DNA of 64,000 bases from Taeniopygia guttata. Taxonomy: Eukaryota > Chordata > Aves > Passeriformes > Estrildidae. Position numbers and translations under genes: made by a program. Position 1 is the first letter of the stretch; every line of letters begins with the position of its first letter. The stretch covers positions 58,031,501-58,095,500 of the forward strand of contig NC_133027.1 of assembly GCF_048771995.1 (NCBI RefSeq), in the 5' to 3' direction. The notes below the pieces were generated by a model, which ran no database searches, was not told the origin of the DNA, and worked only from the letters and a program-made list of their open reading frames with translations. Positions 13,496 through 25,933 of the stretch are shown here, one piece after another.

Positions 13496-13976
13496 AAGTG
13501 CTTAGATTCTTTTTCAAACCATGTCAAGGCAGAAATTCACCCTTCATGAGCATCACTGTCACCAGCTCACAAGAAGGGTGCACTCTGAATACGGAATTCT
13601 CTCCCACTACCAAGCTTTCAACTCAGCTGTTGAAAAAAACCCACATCCATCCCACACCTGAGATTCTGCCTCCCTCTCATTGCGCTTATTAGAGCTGCTA
13701 CTACAGCTCATTAACATTACCACCTCTCTGCTGTGACAACACATCCGTAGTTTTGTGCTATTCTTAGGGTAACATTCCTTGGTTAACCATGAGAGAGATA
13801 AAAGTCCAGTCACCCAGGGCTGAAAGCTCACAAGCAGCCACCCAGCACCTGCTTCTGAGTCCCCTGTTCTTCTGAGGGGCTGGCAGGAGGACACTGCAAA
13901 CACGAGGCAGCTGTGCCAGGGCCTCGGACCTGAAAGGAATGTTCCCCCCGCCGCCCCATTCCCGCGCTCCCGCAAC

Positions 13977-16900
13977 TCACTGCAGCAGGCAGTTCACGCT
14001 CGGCGAGTGCCTCCAGTGGCGATAGACGGAGACCTGCAGGTGAGGGTGGCGCCTGTAATCCCGCAGGACGAGCCGGACCCTGCAATGAAAGCACGGCTGG
14101 AGCTCAGCCCGCAGGCTGCTTACAGCACCCCACAGCTCAGGGCAGGAATTTCTATCCAAGAGCTGCCACAGCAGAGAGAGGGTGGGACAAAGGCCTGGAT
14201 CAGAGGAAGAGAGGACTGAGAGTTAAGACTTTCTGATCACTTACTGCTTGTATTTGTTGGAGAGCAGAATGAACTGGTTCTTTGAAAGCCGTCTGACATC
14301 AAAGCGACAGTGAGCTTTAAACTCTTCGTAAATCTGTCTCTCGGTCAGCCCTGGCCAGCCTCGGACATGGACAACCAAGGCAGGGGGATGACGGCAAGGA
14401 CAATCTTCCCCAGAAAAATTCTGGAAAATGTGCAATATTGAGACATATCTGAATTTGGAAATACTATAGAGGAACTATTAATATAATCAGAAAATATGCA
14501 GAAAATGATGAATAAATTGCAGGTTGTATAATACTGCTGTTGGTGTAATTTTTTTTCCCCTAAATTTTTTTCTCATCTAAATATTGTTATATAAGCAAAC
14601 TGTCACAAATACCATGGACAAACTACCTGAGAAACAGCAATGTAAACTGGCTAATGCCATCTTACAGAATAACAGCATAAATACATTTTGCAAAGCAGAA
14701 ATTCAACTCATTGGCCATTTTAAAAGGTCCGCTGCATCACCTGTATGATGACAATTTCTGCCAAGGTGGGCCCCAGCACCAGTGGATTCCTCTTCTGTAA
14801 GGAAGCCACGAGGTAGGCTACTGACCTATGCACCCCACAAACAGGTCACAGACCTGCAATTCATACGCACAATGCTTGAAACACCACCTCGGATGAAATT
14901 CACTTTGTTCACATGCTCAGCTAACACGGTGAGATACTGCGAGAAGGAAGGCTCAGCCTCCACCGCATCACTAAATCAGAAAACAAAAGAGAACAAAGTT
15001 TTGGTTCTCCAGTACTGCACTGCTACACAGTGTGAAGCTCTTCAACTAGTGATAGAACAGATATTTCAGATCTTAGTATCATCTGACAGAAGTCAAAAAG
15101 CTGCAAGAAAGGGAAGGGAACTTAACTGAAGGCACTGATTCACAGAGATTTCAAAAATGGAAACTAATGGAAAATTATTTGACCCTTACCCAAGTGAACT
15201 GAACTTGAGAGAGCTTGTTCAAGAATAAAGAAGTCACAATGTCATTTCCCAACCTCTGAGCCATCACATGGCCCCTGATTTCATTTTTAAAATGTCAGCT
15301 TTGACATAAAACTACTACTTTCAGATTTATAAAATAAAAATCTAATTAGAACATGACATTTCCAATAACACTTTCTTTTGTCCAAAAGGAAGGCCAGCCT
15401 GCAAAACAAAAAGAGCAAACAGAAGACTGTTTTCCATAGGAGAAACATCCTTTGTAATGCAATTTTCAGTCAATACAAACATTACTCACTCTGTGGATCT
15501 GCACAGTAGCAAATGAGCTGACATAAGAAGAACTAGAGAAAGGAATAATGAGGTGGCATTAGAAGAAAGCTAGAGAAACACAAGCTAAATACATAGAAAG
15601 CAAAAATGCATTGAAGTGCAGCTCAGTTACTAAGAGCAACAGACTGTGTATAAACAAATATTTCTTAGCATCAAACAGATCTAGAGAGAAGGAAAAGACT
15701 GCCAAATTCCCAACCAAACTCTGAAGGAGTTTTTAAGAAGCATTTTACCTGAACCACAGAGAAATGCATCATAGCCAGCCTCATGAGGAGATTTCTTCTC
15801 AGCTGTAAGTGTACAAAAATGAGGAAGAAGTAAACACATCTAGCATGCTGTGAAAACTACTACACTGCAGAATCCTAATTCACAAGATCCGCTATTCTGC
15901 AGGTCCTTTGTCCCCTCCCTCAGCTCTGTTTCCTTTCTCATCCTGAAAACTTTACACTCAGTAAAGTCTGTGCCTCTAGCATGCATTTTAGAACAACACC
16001 AAAAAAGCAACAGCAGTTACATGAATGTCTGAAAAGCTTAGCAAGATGCACATTTAAAGAAATTTAACTTTTATGAAAGTCTAAACCAAACTATGTCATC
16101 AATGTTATCAATGGTATGGGAACCATTTCAAAACACAGGCGGTCCTGTGCTGCAGGAAACGATGCTGCCAGGAGAAGCCAGAAAACATCTGCCTCACAGC
16201 CAGTATCACACCATGTCCTGGACACAACCTCCTGCACAGGCATCACTTAACCCTGCACACCAGCCACCAAGCTCCTGTTACTATGCCATTAGTTCCTTCT
16301 ACCTTCCCTTCTAAGACAACTGTTTCCCACCTCCCCTTGCCCTTTCAAGGGCTCCTGACTTCACAGCCCAAGTCAGGTTCAGTCCAGCCCAGCACAGTGT
16401 AAATGCTGTCTGTACTGGCAGCATGAGGCAAATCTGCCCTACATTACCCTCAGCAGCTACCAGGGACATGCAGAACACAGATCTTGGGAGCCTAGGCTCT
16501 GGGTCTGGACAAAAATGCGTATCAGCAGCTCTGGGCAAATTCAGCAGACCCACTGGCATTCCCTCATGCTTTGTATGTGGTCACCCACAGAATACAACAA
16601 ACCTCTTTTCATCTATCTGTCTCCGAAGATTTGCTTAAGAACATACCGTATCTTGAGCATCCACTTGCAAGAGCTATAACAGGGCATGGTGGACCTTTGG
16701 GATTCAGGTTGCTGCTGAAGACAAGTGGATGTGTGATATTTTTGTCTTTCCTCAATATGTTAGAGAAAAGTTACTGTTCTCTAGTGAGCTGTAGCTTCAT
16801 TTCAGAAAAAGCTGCTGGAGACTTTAAAATGAACTTTGGTAGGCCTCTCGGAAAAGGCCAAAATATTTGAGTAATATCTACCAGTTTTCTTCCTGAAAAC

Positions 16901-19900
16901 TAGCTCCTAAATACTTTCTTAGTCTCTTCCCTCAGTCAAAACTTGTAAGCAGCAAATCTGTTCTAATTGCTTACAAAAAACAATGTGAACAGAACTAAAA
17001 CAGCAGGGAAAGAGATTTACTAGCTAGTTCTATTTCAATGGGGAACCCTGGAGGTTAAACAGATATCCTGGAATGACTGAATGACTTAAATAAAACAAAG
17101 AACAATCAAGCAGAATATGCAGCCTGAAATTGCTAATAAACAAACCCTCAGAATCCCAGTACTGTTTTTAAAAAAATATTAATTTTGCATCTCCTTCTTG
17201 GGACTAGACAGAAAGAGGAAACAGGCAAAATTTTCACTTCCTTAGCAAAATTTACATGGAAAAAAAATAATTCACAAAAGAAGCACGAAATAAGTCTCCT
17301 ACCACATCATGACTAAACTCAAGATGTTGAGATACAACATCTACTCGTGCTCTGTTTGAACATTGTCTTTAGTTACTGCTTTGGGCTCAGTGCAGCCCTC
17401 ACTTAGGACAGGCTTTTGAAATTAGGATGTATGTTCACCAAGAACTGCATCTTACTCATTTCAGAACATGACATAAGCAACATAATTCTCAAGCTGCGTG
17501 TACAGCTGTATGCAAACCAAATTTGTAACCAATGAAATAATGGCAATTCAATGTGAGAAGTGACTCAGAACAAATAATTTACTACACAATTCCTTTATAA
17601 GAAAGATGTGAAAATCCTTTGCTCTTAAATTTAGAAAGACAAAGATCCAATTGAAAAACATTTGAGAGGAGGGAAAGTATGAACATGAGAAACGGCTGAC
17701 TGTGAAATATCTTGCCAAAGAAAGTACAGGGATTGCTGAAAGCTCTATTGGCCACCACCTACCTGCATAAAACTGCATATACCTCCATAAGACTAGATAC
17801 TCGAGGAAACAGAAATTTCTATAAAAGAAGAATGTATTAGAAAACCAACCATGGCAGACCTTATGGTGAGTTCAATTACTTACATTGCCAATTTGTTAAA
17901 TGAGATCTAAAATTAGAGAACTGTTTGCAGTTCTATTATTATCACAGGGCACTGAGGAAAGATATCCTCTCTTGGGTGAAAGACAAGTTTAAACTTCAAA
18001 CAAAAAAACCTGTGCATCTCACCTTCTGCACAGATTTTGTTACAGTCTTGGTGTCTATGATGACAGGAAACAGATTGTGAATATTCCTTTTAAACTCCTC
18101 ATAGCTTTCTGAAAGCAAAGCACACGTGGAGAAAGACATCAGGAAACTGCGGAAAATCCAATGCAATTGGAAAGTAATAGGAAAGAGAAGTGACAGCAGG
18201 CAACGATGCCCTCTCCAGCATTTAGAACTCAGAAGAGGCAACCAGCCCTGCTGCTAGCTAAATCCTACAGGTGTCCGTGGTGGCAAGTTGCCACTGCCCC
18301 TCCTGTTCCACCCCCAGTGCAAAGGTAGCAGCCTGAGACAGCAACTACGCAAAGCAGTACCTGGGAGGGGCCTGTAGAACTTGTCGTGAAGATGCATAAG
18401 GTCCATAAGCATGTTGTGTCCCACCAGGGGCTATGGGAGGAATATAAACATAACAGCCCATTGGAGCACATTTCTGAAGAGAGCTCGGAGATGAACAACA
18501 CAGGCACAGTCAACAGCTGTAACCCTTTCCTCCAGCAGACAGCATCCACACACACTTGCACAGGAGCCATTCAGACTGCAAGGCTCACAGGAGGACTACT
18601 GACTTCAGGAAATCAGACTTGTGGACTCTCTGAGAGGCTATTGTCTCAGCAGCATTCTATTTTCAGTGGACCTAAGGAGCTAAGTGGATTCAGGGTTCAG
18701 CTGAACAAGGTTCCAACCATCAGATTTATATGTTCATGCACAAGGGCAGGGACGGCCTTTGCTGCACATCACCCATAGTCCTCTAAAGCTGAAATCCATT
18801 TGATAAGCTGCATACAAAACGTAAGAATTTCCACACAAAGTCAGACCAATGGTCCACATGGTCCAATAAACTGGTCTGTTGCATGCTGAAAAGCACAGCT
18901 TGCCCAAAAGGCAAAAATCTGCTCAGCTTTCTTAGATGGCGAGTCAAACTGTAACACCAGGATTTTTAATGTTGCATTTAACACAGCAAAATTAAAAAGA
19001 GATGAATAATAAGAGTAGGGTTAAGGCATTTTACCTTCTTGACTTTAACAAGTATTTGGAAGAGATTGGTGAAGCCCCGAGCAGACAGGAGAATGAGCTT
19101 TTTCTGACAGTGGTCATCAGAAGAGTTCTCCAGAAGCTGACGATGCTCTGGACTCACTTTTTTCACCATCACCTGAAAAGAGAATTCAGTGAGTATCTCA
19201 GCCTCCCATGTTAGTTGTATGTACATGGCTTACTGGGATTCAGTAATGCTGAGGTCAAGTTCAGCTTCAAGCCACTGAAGGACAGAAAAACTCCATCCCC
19301 TGGGACCTTGGGACTGTCTCACTTCTATATGGAGATCAGTGCCCCAGTAACTTAACAGGCTTGCTGAAAGTGAGTCTTAATTGTGCTTCTCTACTTAAAA
19401 GGACAAAAGTGCTTTTTTGAGCACAAATTAACCTAATTCAATTTAACTTGATACCAATATGGTAAGTTCATGGTACCAAAAACTCAGAAACAAATAGCAA
19501 TCATACAAGCTAAGTCCCCAAAGGCAATGCTTCAGATGAGAAGGCTGGGTAAATCTGACATTCTGGGGGCATTAGTTATCAGACCAAAGTAGGACTAATG
19601 CAAAAAAAAAGATTTCTGAAAGCTAATTCTAAGCAACTGACTGATATCATACCAATAACCCATAGCCCATAGTTTGAGCAGTCCACAACCATAGTTTTAA
19701 TACAGAAAATATTGCACTGAATGTAAAATACCGGTAGCAAAACAACAAATCACAGTAAAAGTCTTCAAAGCAGCTTCATGACAGAAGTCAGCAAAGGAAA
19801 GCCACAGAAAACACTAAAACTATGCATTCTTGTGGAGGTATTGCAGGAGGGACTTTAATAAAGTTTGAAGACACAGTGGGGCTGTCTCCAGAAGGGCTCC

Positions 19901-22900
19901 AAGGACAAGCACTTTTATTTAAAGGGATTTTGGGGTTACAAGACAAACAGAAACCAGAGTTGTTCGGTTTTCTGTATCCCTTTTCTTAGGATCCCACAAT
20001 CAACATCTCCTTTGTCATCGTCTCCTCCTCCTCCTTGACCCTACCATTAAAAGTACAAGCAACATTTCAGAGTCCCTGCAAGAATGCCGGTCCTATCTGC
20101 CTAGAGAGAAATCCTCCTTTCAAAAGGTCCGCATTTCCATCTCACCTTATTGTCTTCAAGAGGCTCTGTCCAAACATTTTCGAGAGCCTGCCTCAGAACC
20201 AGCTGAACTTCAATCATATGATAACCTATGACACACACAAAAAAAAAAGGCAGTAGAAGCTTCAGAGGTGCAGACAAGCCCATTAAGGAAAACACATAAT
20301 TCCTCTAGACAGACAGACTGACTTGTCTCCCTCCCAACATATGGAAAATATTCCTCAACATATGATCCTGATACATTACCATACACAACGACTGAAAGAA
20401 AACAAAACAAACAAAAAACACACACACACACACAACAACAACAAAAAAAAACACCATTACAAAAAAAAAAAAAAAACCACAAACCCGCAAAAATAAACAA
20501 AACACAAAAAAAACCCCCAAAAATCACAGTGAAAAAAATCAGGAAAATGAGCTTTTGTAAGGATACTGAGGAAAGGAAAATACTAACTGAAGAGGGAGGA
20601 AGGCTACTACTCTGAAAAAGACATTCTCTGGTTTTGGACAGTTTCAGAACAACAGACCCAGAAGCCAAGCACACAAAGAGTAGCAAAGCATCTTCCCCCA
20701 CAGCTGACAAGGAACTAACCCAGTCCTCTTCTGAATAGAATTAAAAGAGACACCTGAATCAGTCTTCTTGATTACTTAAATAAATGTCTTTCTTATCACA
20801 TGTGCTCACCAGTGCCAGACTCATAAAATATCAGTATCATATCTAGCTGATATGATAGCACAGCACACCACCCCTCCTATTGCATACTCTGCAAAAAAAG
20901 TCAACAGACAAAGCCTTGACTACTCCTAACCTTTTCTATATTTTATTCCCTGACCTAGAAATTTTGGGTTCTGTGAGTAAACCTACAAATTATTCCCTGC
21001 AAAAATTCCCTGTTGTTCAAGTCAGCACAGGAGTTCCTCAGCTCTGCTAAAGTGCTCCCAAATCTTAACACACAGGGAAAGTGGCCGTAGTGGCATATAT
21101 GTGTCCCCGTGGGGCTTCCTGTTGCTCCAATGAGAAGGACTCAACTCTGAAAGGAGAGGAAGAAAATAAACAAAAAAACTAGATCACCCAGAATTTAAAA
21201 CATGTAAAACATTATCCTGATTCAGAGTAACTACAAATTCTTCAGTTCAGAAGAAGCACAAAATGGAAGTCAATTACCACAAAGCATGCTCCCAGCATCC
21301 AGACATCCACTTCTGCTTCAGAAAGACCCACCACCCCAACAGAGCAGTGCAGAAGAGCCCAGAGATGAACTCCTGAGAGGAGCTAAAGTATAAACTGGGA
21401 TAAAGAGTTGTAAAGGCAGGATGGGCACTGGTGCTTTCCCTCTCAATAGAGCAATTTAACAAAGAAAGGACAATTATAGCCCCAGAGGTTCACATTATGA
21501 ACCCAGAGCCCACAGATACCTAAAAGAGGCACTGTTTCATACCATTCAGATCCTGCAGAATCATAGTATCCTCTTCTTTAGCTGCAACTATCCAAGAGGT
21601 CACTTCATCAATAGCTTTCTTCAGGACATCCCTGTCCACATTAGTGCTAGATGAGGGGAAAGAGCCAGTGTGAGAAATGCTCTTTACAGGTGAAGCCTTG
21701 TGCCTTGCTGTAGGAATGCCAAAGCTTAATTTCCCAACAAGCACACAATTCTCCACATAGTATCCTGTGATATCAATCTTCCTTCAGACACCATGGCATG
21801 CTGGAACAGCTGGCAGGGAGGTGTTCAGACCAACAGTTTTCAGTATTTCTACAAAATGTGATCTGAGTGAAGCTGAGCCATAAGCACAGTACTGAGGAGA
21901 TACCTCTTGGATAACTGCTCACCTGCAGACTTTCCAGGTATCGGCTAAGAGGTGCTGCCTAAGGCTCTCCTCCTGTACCTCATTCATGTATGGGATTCCA
22001 TCTTTGAGGAACTGAGGGGACAGAAAATGCCAGGTTGGATACATTCCCCTGGATTTTCTCATAGCACATTAGAAAATTAGCAAGTTAGGACAAATAAACT
22101 GCAGGCAATCCAACAGGTATGGAGGAAAGAAAAGAATATTTGTCAACTGTAATCAATTTTTTTTTTTGCTCTTCTTTTACCTGTCCTTTAATAAGATGCT
22201 TCCAAGAGTCAAGAAGTCAGATGCTTCCTTCCCGGAATTGCAAAACAGTACTCTTACGGGATGATAGAGTCTGAATTTTATGGGAAATGTGGCAATACAT
22301 AGGATGCTGGTAAACTGATACTTCTGCACCTTCATGGATAGTAAAGACACCCACCAGGGTTTGTTTAATAAATCCTCAGTTCACCAGATATAAGGTTTTC
22401 GGGTTTTTTTGAGGGAGGAGAATCTATCTGAGGCTGCCAAGGATGTGGTTATTGCCTTTACATTAGTTCAGAAAAAACAGTATTCATTACCCCTGTTCAT
22501 AACAAACTGCATGATGCATTCATACTTTAGGAAGATGCTATTTACCCCAGAAACATAACATTTAGGGATACTAATCTGATTTCTTCTGCATTTGCACAGA
22601 TTTCCTCTGTTCTGCACTTCTGACAGAGATTACATACCTTGTTATAGTCAAAGCCATAATGAGACAGGAACTGAATACTAGATGCAGAGACGGTAAATTC
22701 GACATCCCTTATTCCCAGAGTTGAGGGAAAGAGAAAAAAGTTGTATGAATGCACCACATACCTAAAATGAAAAGAAAAGTATCTCTAGTAATTACAAGAA
22801 ATAACTCTGACCAAAGGGAATTATAAAATCTCTACTGTATTGCCCTCATTGTAACAGAAAACTGCTTTTTTACTTACTTGTTTGAATTTTCTTTTGAGAA

Positions 22901-24648
22901 TATTGCCAGCCCTGCAAGAAAGAAACCTCTGTTGAGATGGCAGCATTTAGCTGGATGTCTACTGACAGCGTGCAAATTAGATGAGGGATGTAGGGAACCC
23001 CTCAAGAAATACATGTTTTCCATTCACAAATGTCACTATGCTAATCCTAGCAGCAACTGCCAGCCACTCCCTGGATTCCTGAGAGCTGAACAGGACAAGC
23101 TTTCACTGCTATGTGGGAAAATGAGTTAAATCTGAACTAAACAACAAATAGTCGTGGCAAGAGGTGAGATGGTGATGAGTCTCTGTGCATACACAGATGA
23201 GTTTGTCAGTCCAACTACACTACAATAGTGTTTGGAACAAGCTGGGCACCACAGATGACTGAAACATGGGTTTTACTTCTCAGGGGTTTTTTTTTGTTCT
23301 GTTAATCTCTAAAAGGCACATGAAGATACCTCAAGACTTTCAACAGTATTTCAGACTGTTTTCAAGCTTGCTTCTTGAGTCTTTACTGGTTCTTAACTGC
23401 CAATAGCTCTCCTCCACAGGTCCCTTCTCATGCTGATTTGTTATTTTAGGAATAACAGAAATAGCAGCCTTTATTTTCCTCATAGTCCCCTTACTCATAA
23501 TGTGCTGTATCAAATGACACAGCTCTGAACATGAGCTGTCGTCATACGCTTCTTGCTTGCATCCTCTGATTCAAAAGCCTTGTATTTTTAACTGTGACCT
23601 TTAAATATGGTCAACTTTAGACCCGTAAAAACCATATAGCCCACCTGATTTTATTTATTAAAAAGCTGATAGTGTCAAACATCAGAGGGGGGAAAAAACC
23701 CAGCAAACAAACATCTCTGGAATGAGTGAATTAAGGCCAGAGCCACCTGCAGGATGCACCTGTTAGCAAAAGGCCAGTTACCTGTATGACCTCGGGAGAT
23801 CACTTTCCGTGACAGAGCCGCACTTACCAAGCTGAACAAGAGAGAAGCGCTGAACACTCTGCCTGGCCTTCATGTACCGCTCCGCAGGGGAGTCAAACAG
23901 GCTAGAACAAAACCAGAATTGAGGAGAGTGGACACAAGAAGGGTTGCCATACACAGGTTGTTCTCACAGGGCTAGAGCAACAAGTCTCCCTCACATTTCA
24001 AGTCCAACAGCTTTTACCTGGGTTCGTTGTTTTGCAGGGAAGTTGAATGTAAACCAGTAAACTCCATATCAAGGGCTGTTGAAGTGGAGAGAACACAAGA
24101 CAATCTGAATTTGAGGCATGCACTTCACCACTACCAGGACGGGGGTCTCTCACACACTTCTCTTCTCCATAACCTTCGTCAAAACACAGGAAGCAGGCTC
24201 AAGAGCAAAAGCTGTGGGGCCCACACCTCCAGCTGCCTCATTCCTGTGGCAGGATGAGGCAGGGACATCTCCCCCACGCCCCTCAGGAGGGGCCTGCCTC
24301 AGGCTGTGCTGTGTTCGTGCCCCCACCCCGAACCCCTAACACCCCTGCCCCCCAGCCCGCCAAGCCGAGGCCAGCACCGCAGCCGGGGTTCCCTTTCCCC
24401 ATTTGAATCCCCGCGCCTCAGCGCTCGCTGTTCTGGGCGCAGCAGCGCCATTATCGGCTGCAATACCCCTCACGCCCGGCTCCCCACGCCGGGCAGGTGC
24501 CAGCCGCCCCCTGCACGGCCGCCTGGGGACCGAGGGCAGCACGGGGGCCAGGCGAGACGCCCCCGAGCTCACCCACGAATGCGGCGCGTTTGATGCGGCG
24601 CCTGAGGCGCGGCAGGCGCTGGGCAAAGCCCTCCGCGCCCACATCCAT
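13977..24648 (-). CDS. PNLDC1: PNLDC1, PARN-like 3'-5' exoribonuclease (piRNA trimmer)
   Basis: PNLDC1 trims the 3' ends of pre-piRNAs in germ cells, at the mitochondrial outer membrane. Eighteen coding exons were placed by homology to human PNLDC1, with every phase matching: 24573-24648, 24018-24075, 23828-23901, 22878-22911, 22638-22761, 21923-22011, 21543-21646, 20146-20225, 19035-19172, 18361-18430, 18023-18108, 17763-17818, 16647-16714, 15749-15802, 15490-15532, 14871-14970, 14245-14420, 13981-14079. They encode about 510 residues from MDVGAEGF to NCLLQ. The DEDDh nuclease residues are all present: D28 and E30 (ALDMEFTGL), D269 (GHNMLMDL), H359 and D364 (HEAGYDAF). The human protein continues for about 20 residues with a hydrophobic tail; that exon was not found. 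Read straight on, the last exon meets TGA at 13977-13979, which overlaps a good GTGAGT donor. The low coordinate given is that stop and is provisional. Confidence 0.93.
19831..19998 (-). mobile_element. Possible short LTR in PNLDC1 intron 8
   Basis: A 168-bp segment begins TGTGG and ends CCACA, and on the minus strand carries AATAAAAG followed by about 90 bases, as in an LTR. No target duplication was seen at these ends, so the borders and the assignment are uncertain. Confidence 0.3.
20395..20545. repeat. A-rich low-complexity tract with (CA)n
   Basis: In PNLDC1 intron 7, just upstream (in gene direction) of exon 8, about 150 bases are nearly all A and C on the plus strand, including a short (CA)n at about 20418-20433 and a 16-base A run at about 20461-20476. 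On the transcribed strand it is T/G-rich, so it may extend the pyrimidine-rich context before the exon 8 acceptor. Confidence 0.85.
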
Positions 24649-24860
24649 CGCCGCCCTCCGCGGCCCGGCCCGGCGCGGCCCGGCGCGCCTGCGCTGCCCC
24701 GCGGGGCGGGCCCGAGCGCGGTAAGGGATGGGAACGGCAGTGCCACGGGAGCTTCGATCGTGAGCCGAGCGGTGGGAACGAAGGACGGGGAGGTTTAGGC
24801 TGGAAATTGGAGAGGCTGTGGAGCCGCCCGGCACAGCCCCCGCTCACAGGGAGCGCAGGG
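24400..24860 (-). promoter_or_regulatory. PNLDC1: PNLDC1 CpG-rich promoter and 5' end
   Basis: A dense CpG region surrounds the start codon at 24648. Just upstream of the ATG, 24685-24694 reads GCGCCTGCGC, close to the NRF1 palindrome; the same word occurs in the TCP1/MRPL18 promoter interval. No TATA box is evident. The transcription start is not determined. Confidence 0.6.
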
Positions 24861-24998
24861 GCGGCTCCCACTGCGCGTCTGCCGAAAATATAGATCGCAC
24901 AGAGGCCGTCACCATCTGAGAGTTGTTATTATTATGAACCAACAACTAGGTAAAAATCCAGCAAAAGTGTTTTGTTTTTTTGTGGGTTTTTTTCGGTT

Positions 24999-25023
24999 TC
25001 TTTTTTTTTTTTTTTTTTTTTTT
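24999..25023. repeat. Poly(T) tract
   Basis: A run of more than 20 T residues in a wider T-rich stretch (about 24968-25034). It could be the A-tail of an old minus-strand retroposon, but no body was recognised beside it. Confidence 0.8.
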
Positions 25024-25107
25024 GGTTTTTTTTCATGATGTCAGTTGAATACTGAGGATTTAATAAAGATGCCAGAACCGGGCCGGGCTCACCCCGCATG
25101 CTGCTGA

Positions 25108-25262
25108 CCCCGGCACACAGCCTCGGCGTTCCCTTCTCCTGCCCCAGAGCACGCACACACCAGGCAGCAGGCACAGCCCCGGCACACAGCCTCGGCGTTC
25201 CCTTCTCCTGCCCCAGAGCACGCACACACCAGGCAACAGGCACAGCTCCGGGACACAGGTAC
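25108..25262. repeat. 69-bp tandem duplication (about 2.2 copies)
   Basis: The unit at 25108-25176, starting CCCCGGCACACAGCCTCGG, is repeated almost exactly at 25177-25245 (one clear difference, CAGCAGG against CAACAGG) and starts a third time at 25246. Because 69 is a multiple of three, open frames continue through it on both strands. It looks like a recent GC-rich minisatellite rather than a coding repeat. Confidence 0.9.
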
Positions 25263-25822
25263 AGGACTTGCACTGACCAGGCTGGCCTCCCTGAAGTTGC
25301 CCATCAGAGGGTTCCAACACTTTCTGTGGGGATTTCACAGCCTGGTCGTACTCGGAAGCCCTGCCGAGCCATCAGGCAGAGATGCTGACAGCACCAGCCT
25401 GTGCCAAGCAGCAGGCAGACACACAAGGGGAGAATGAGGCTTCTTGTTCCCTAAAGCAGGATTTTTTTGCAGCTTGTAAGCAGTTAGAATCTCAGAATTG
25501 CAAGGAAAGTGCAAAGATGAGTTGAGGGAGTTTAATATTTTCACTAAGATTCTGCGCATTACTTTATCACAGTTCTAAACATTTATGTAATGACTACATT
25601 TTGCTAGCTTAGACTGGCAGTGTACAGGGATCAAATATCAAAGCATTTCCGTAGTTCAGCCTGGAACAAACAAAATCAAATATTAAAAATAAAATACATT
25701 TTTAAAACATTTAATTATTAATAAATTCTGTCAGGCTGAACTAAGTAAGTTTATTCTAGCCTTAAAGGTGTTGATCATTTGAGAATAAAGAATATGACAC
25801 ACTTCTATCTATTGGAAAATAT

Positions 25823-25828
25823 TTTATT
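25823..25828 (-). terminator. MRPL18: MRPL18 poly(A) signal
   Basis: A minus-strand AATAAA lies about 105 bases past the MRPL18 stop codon, a normal short 3' UTR distance. It is the first such hexamer after the stop. Confidence 0.7.
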
Positions 25829-25933
25829 ATAAGATGACACATTCCAGCTTTTTCCAGATCTGGACCTTCCCTCTGCCAGTACAGTAAGAAGTGATCCTTC
25901 TTCGTTGGAAAAGTCTTCCCAACTGTCTCCATT

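Larger units (their letters stand above)
24861..25822. other. Spacer between PNLDC1 5' end and MRPL18 3' end
   Basis: PNLDC1 and MRPL18 are on the same strand, and this spacer separates the MRPL18 poly(A) signal from the PNLDC1 promoter. It holds a T-rich run at about 24968-25034, a GC-rich 69-bp tandem duplication, and otherwise ordinary AT-rich sequence. No gene was recognised. Confidence 0.5.

Noticed and set aside
13764-13929. PNLDC1 terminal exon starting at 13929
   Set aside because: The acceptor is good, but the intron would be only 51 bases and the encoded tail has no homology or clear anchor.
14854-14870. Alternative PNLDC1 exon 16 donor at 14853/14854 with an extended exon 17
   Set aside because: It keeps the frame but adds about 12 residues absent from human; the donor at 14870/14871 gives VSSINFSG, which aligns directly with the human protein.
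20210-20710. Minus frame of 166 codons rich in Phe and Cys
   Set aside because: It is the translation of an A/C-rich low-complexity tract; only its small part at 20146-20225 is a real PNLDC1 exon.
25098-25388. Coding repeat across the 69-bp duplication
   Set aside because: The frames exist only because the unit length is a multiple of three; they are open on both strands and show no protein family.
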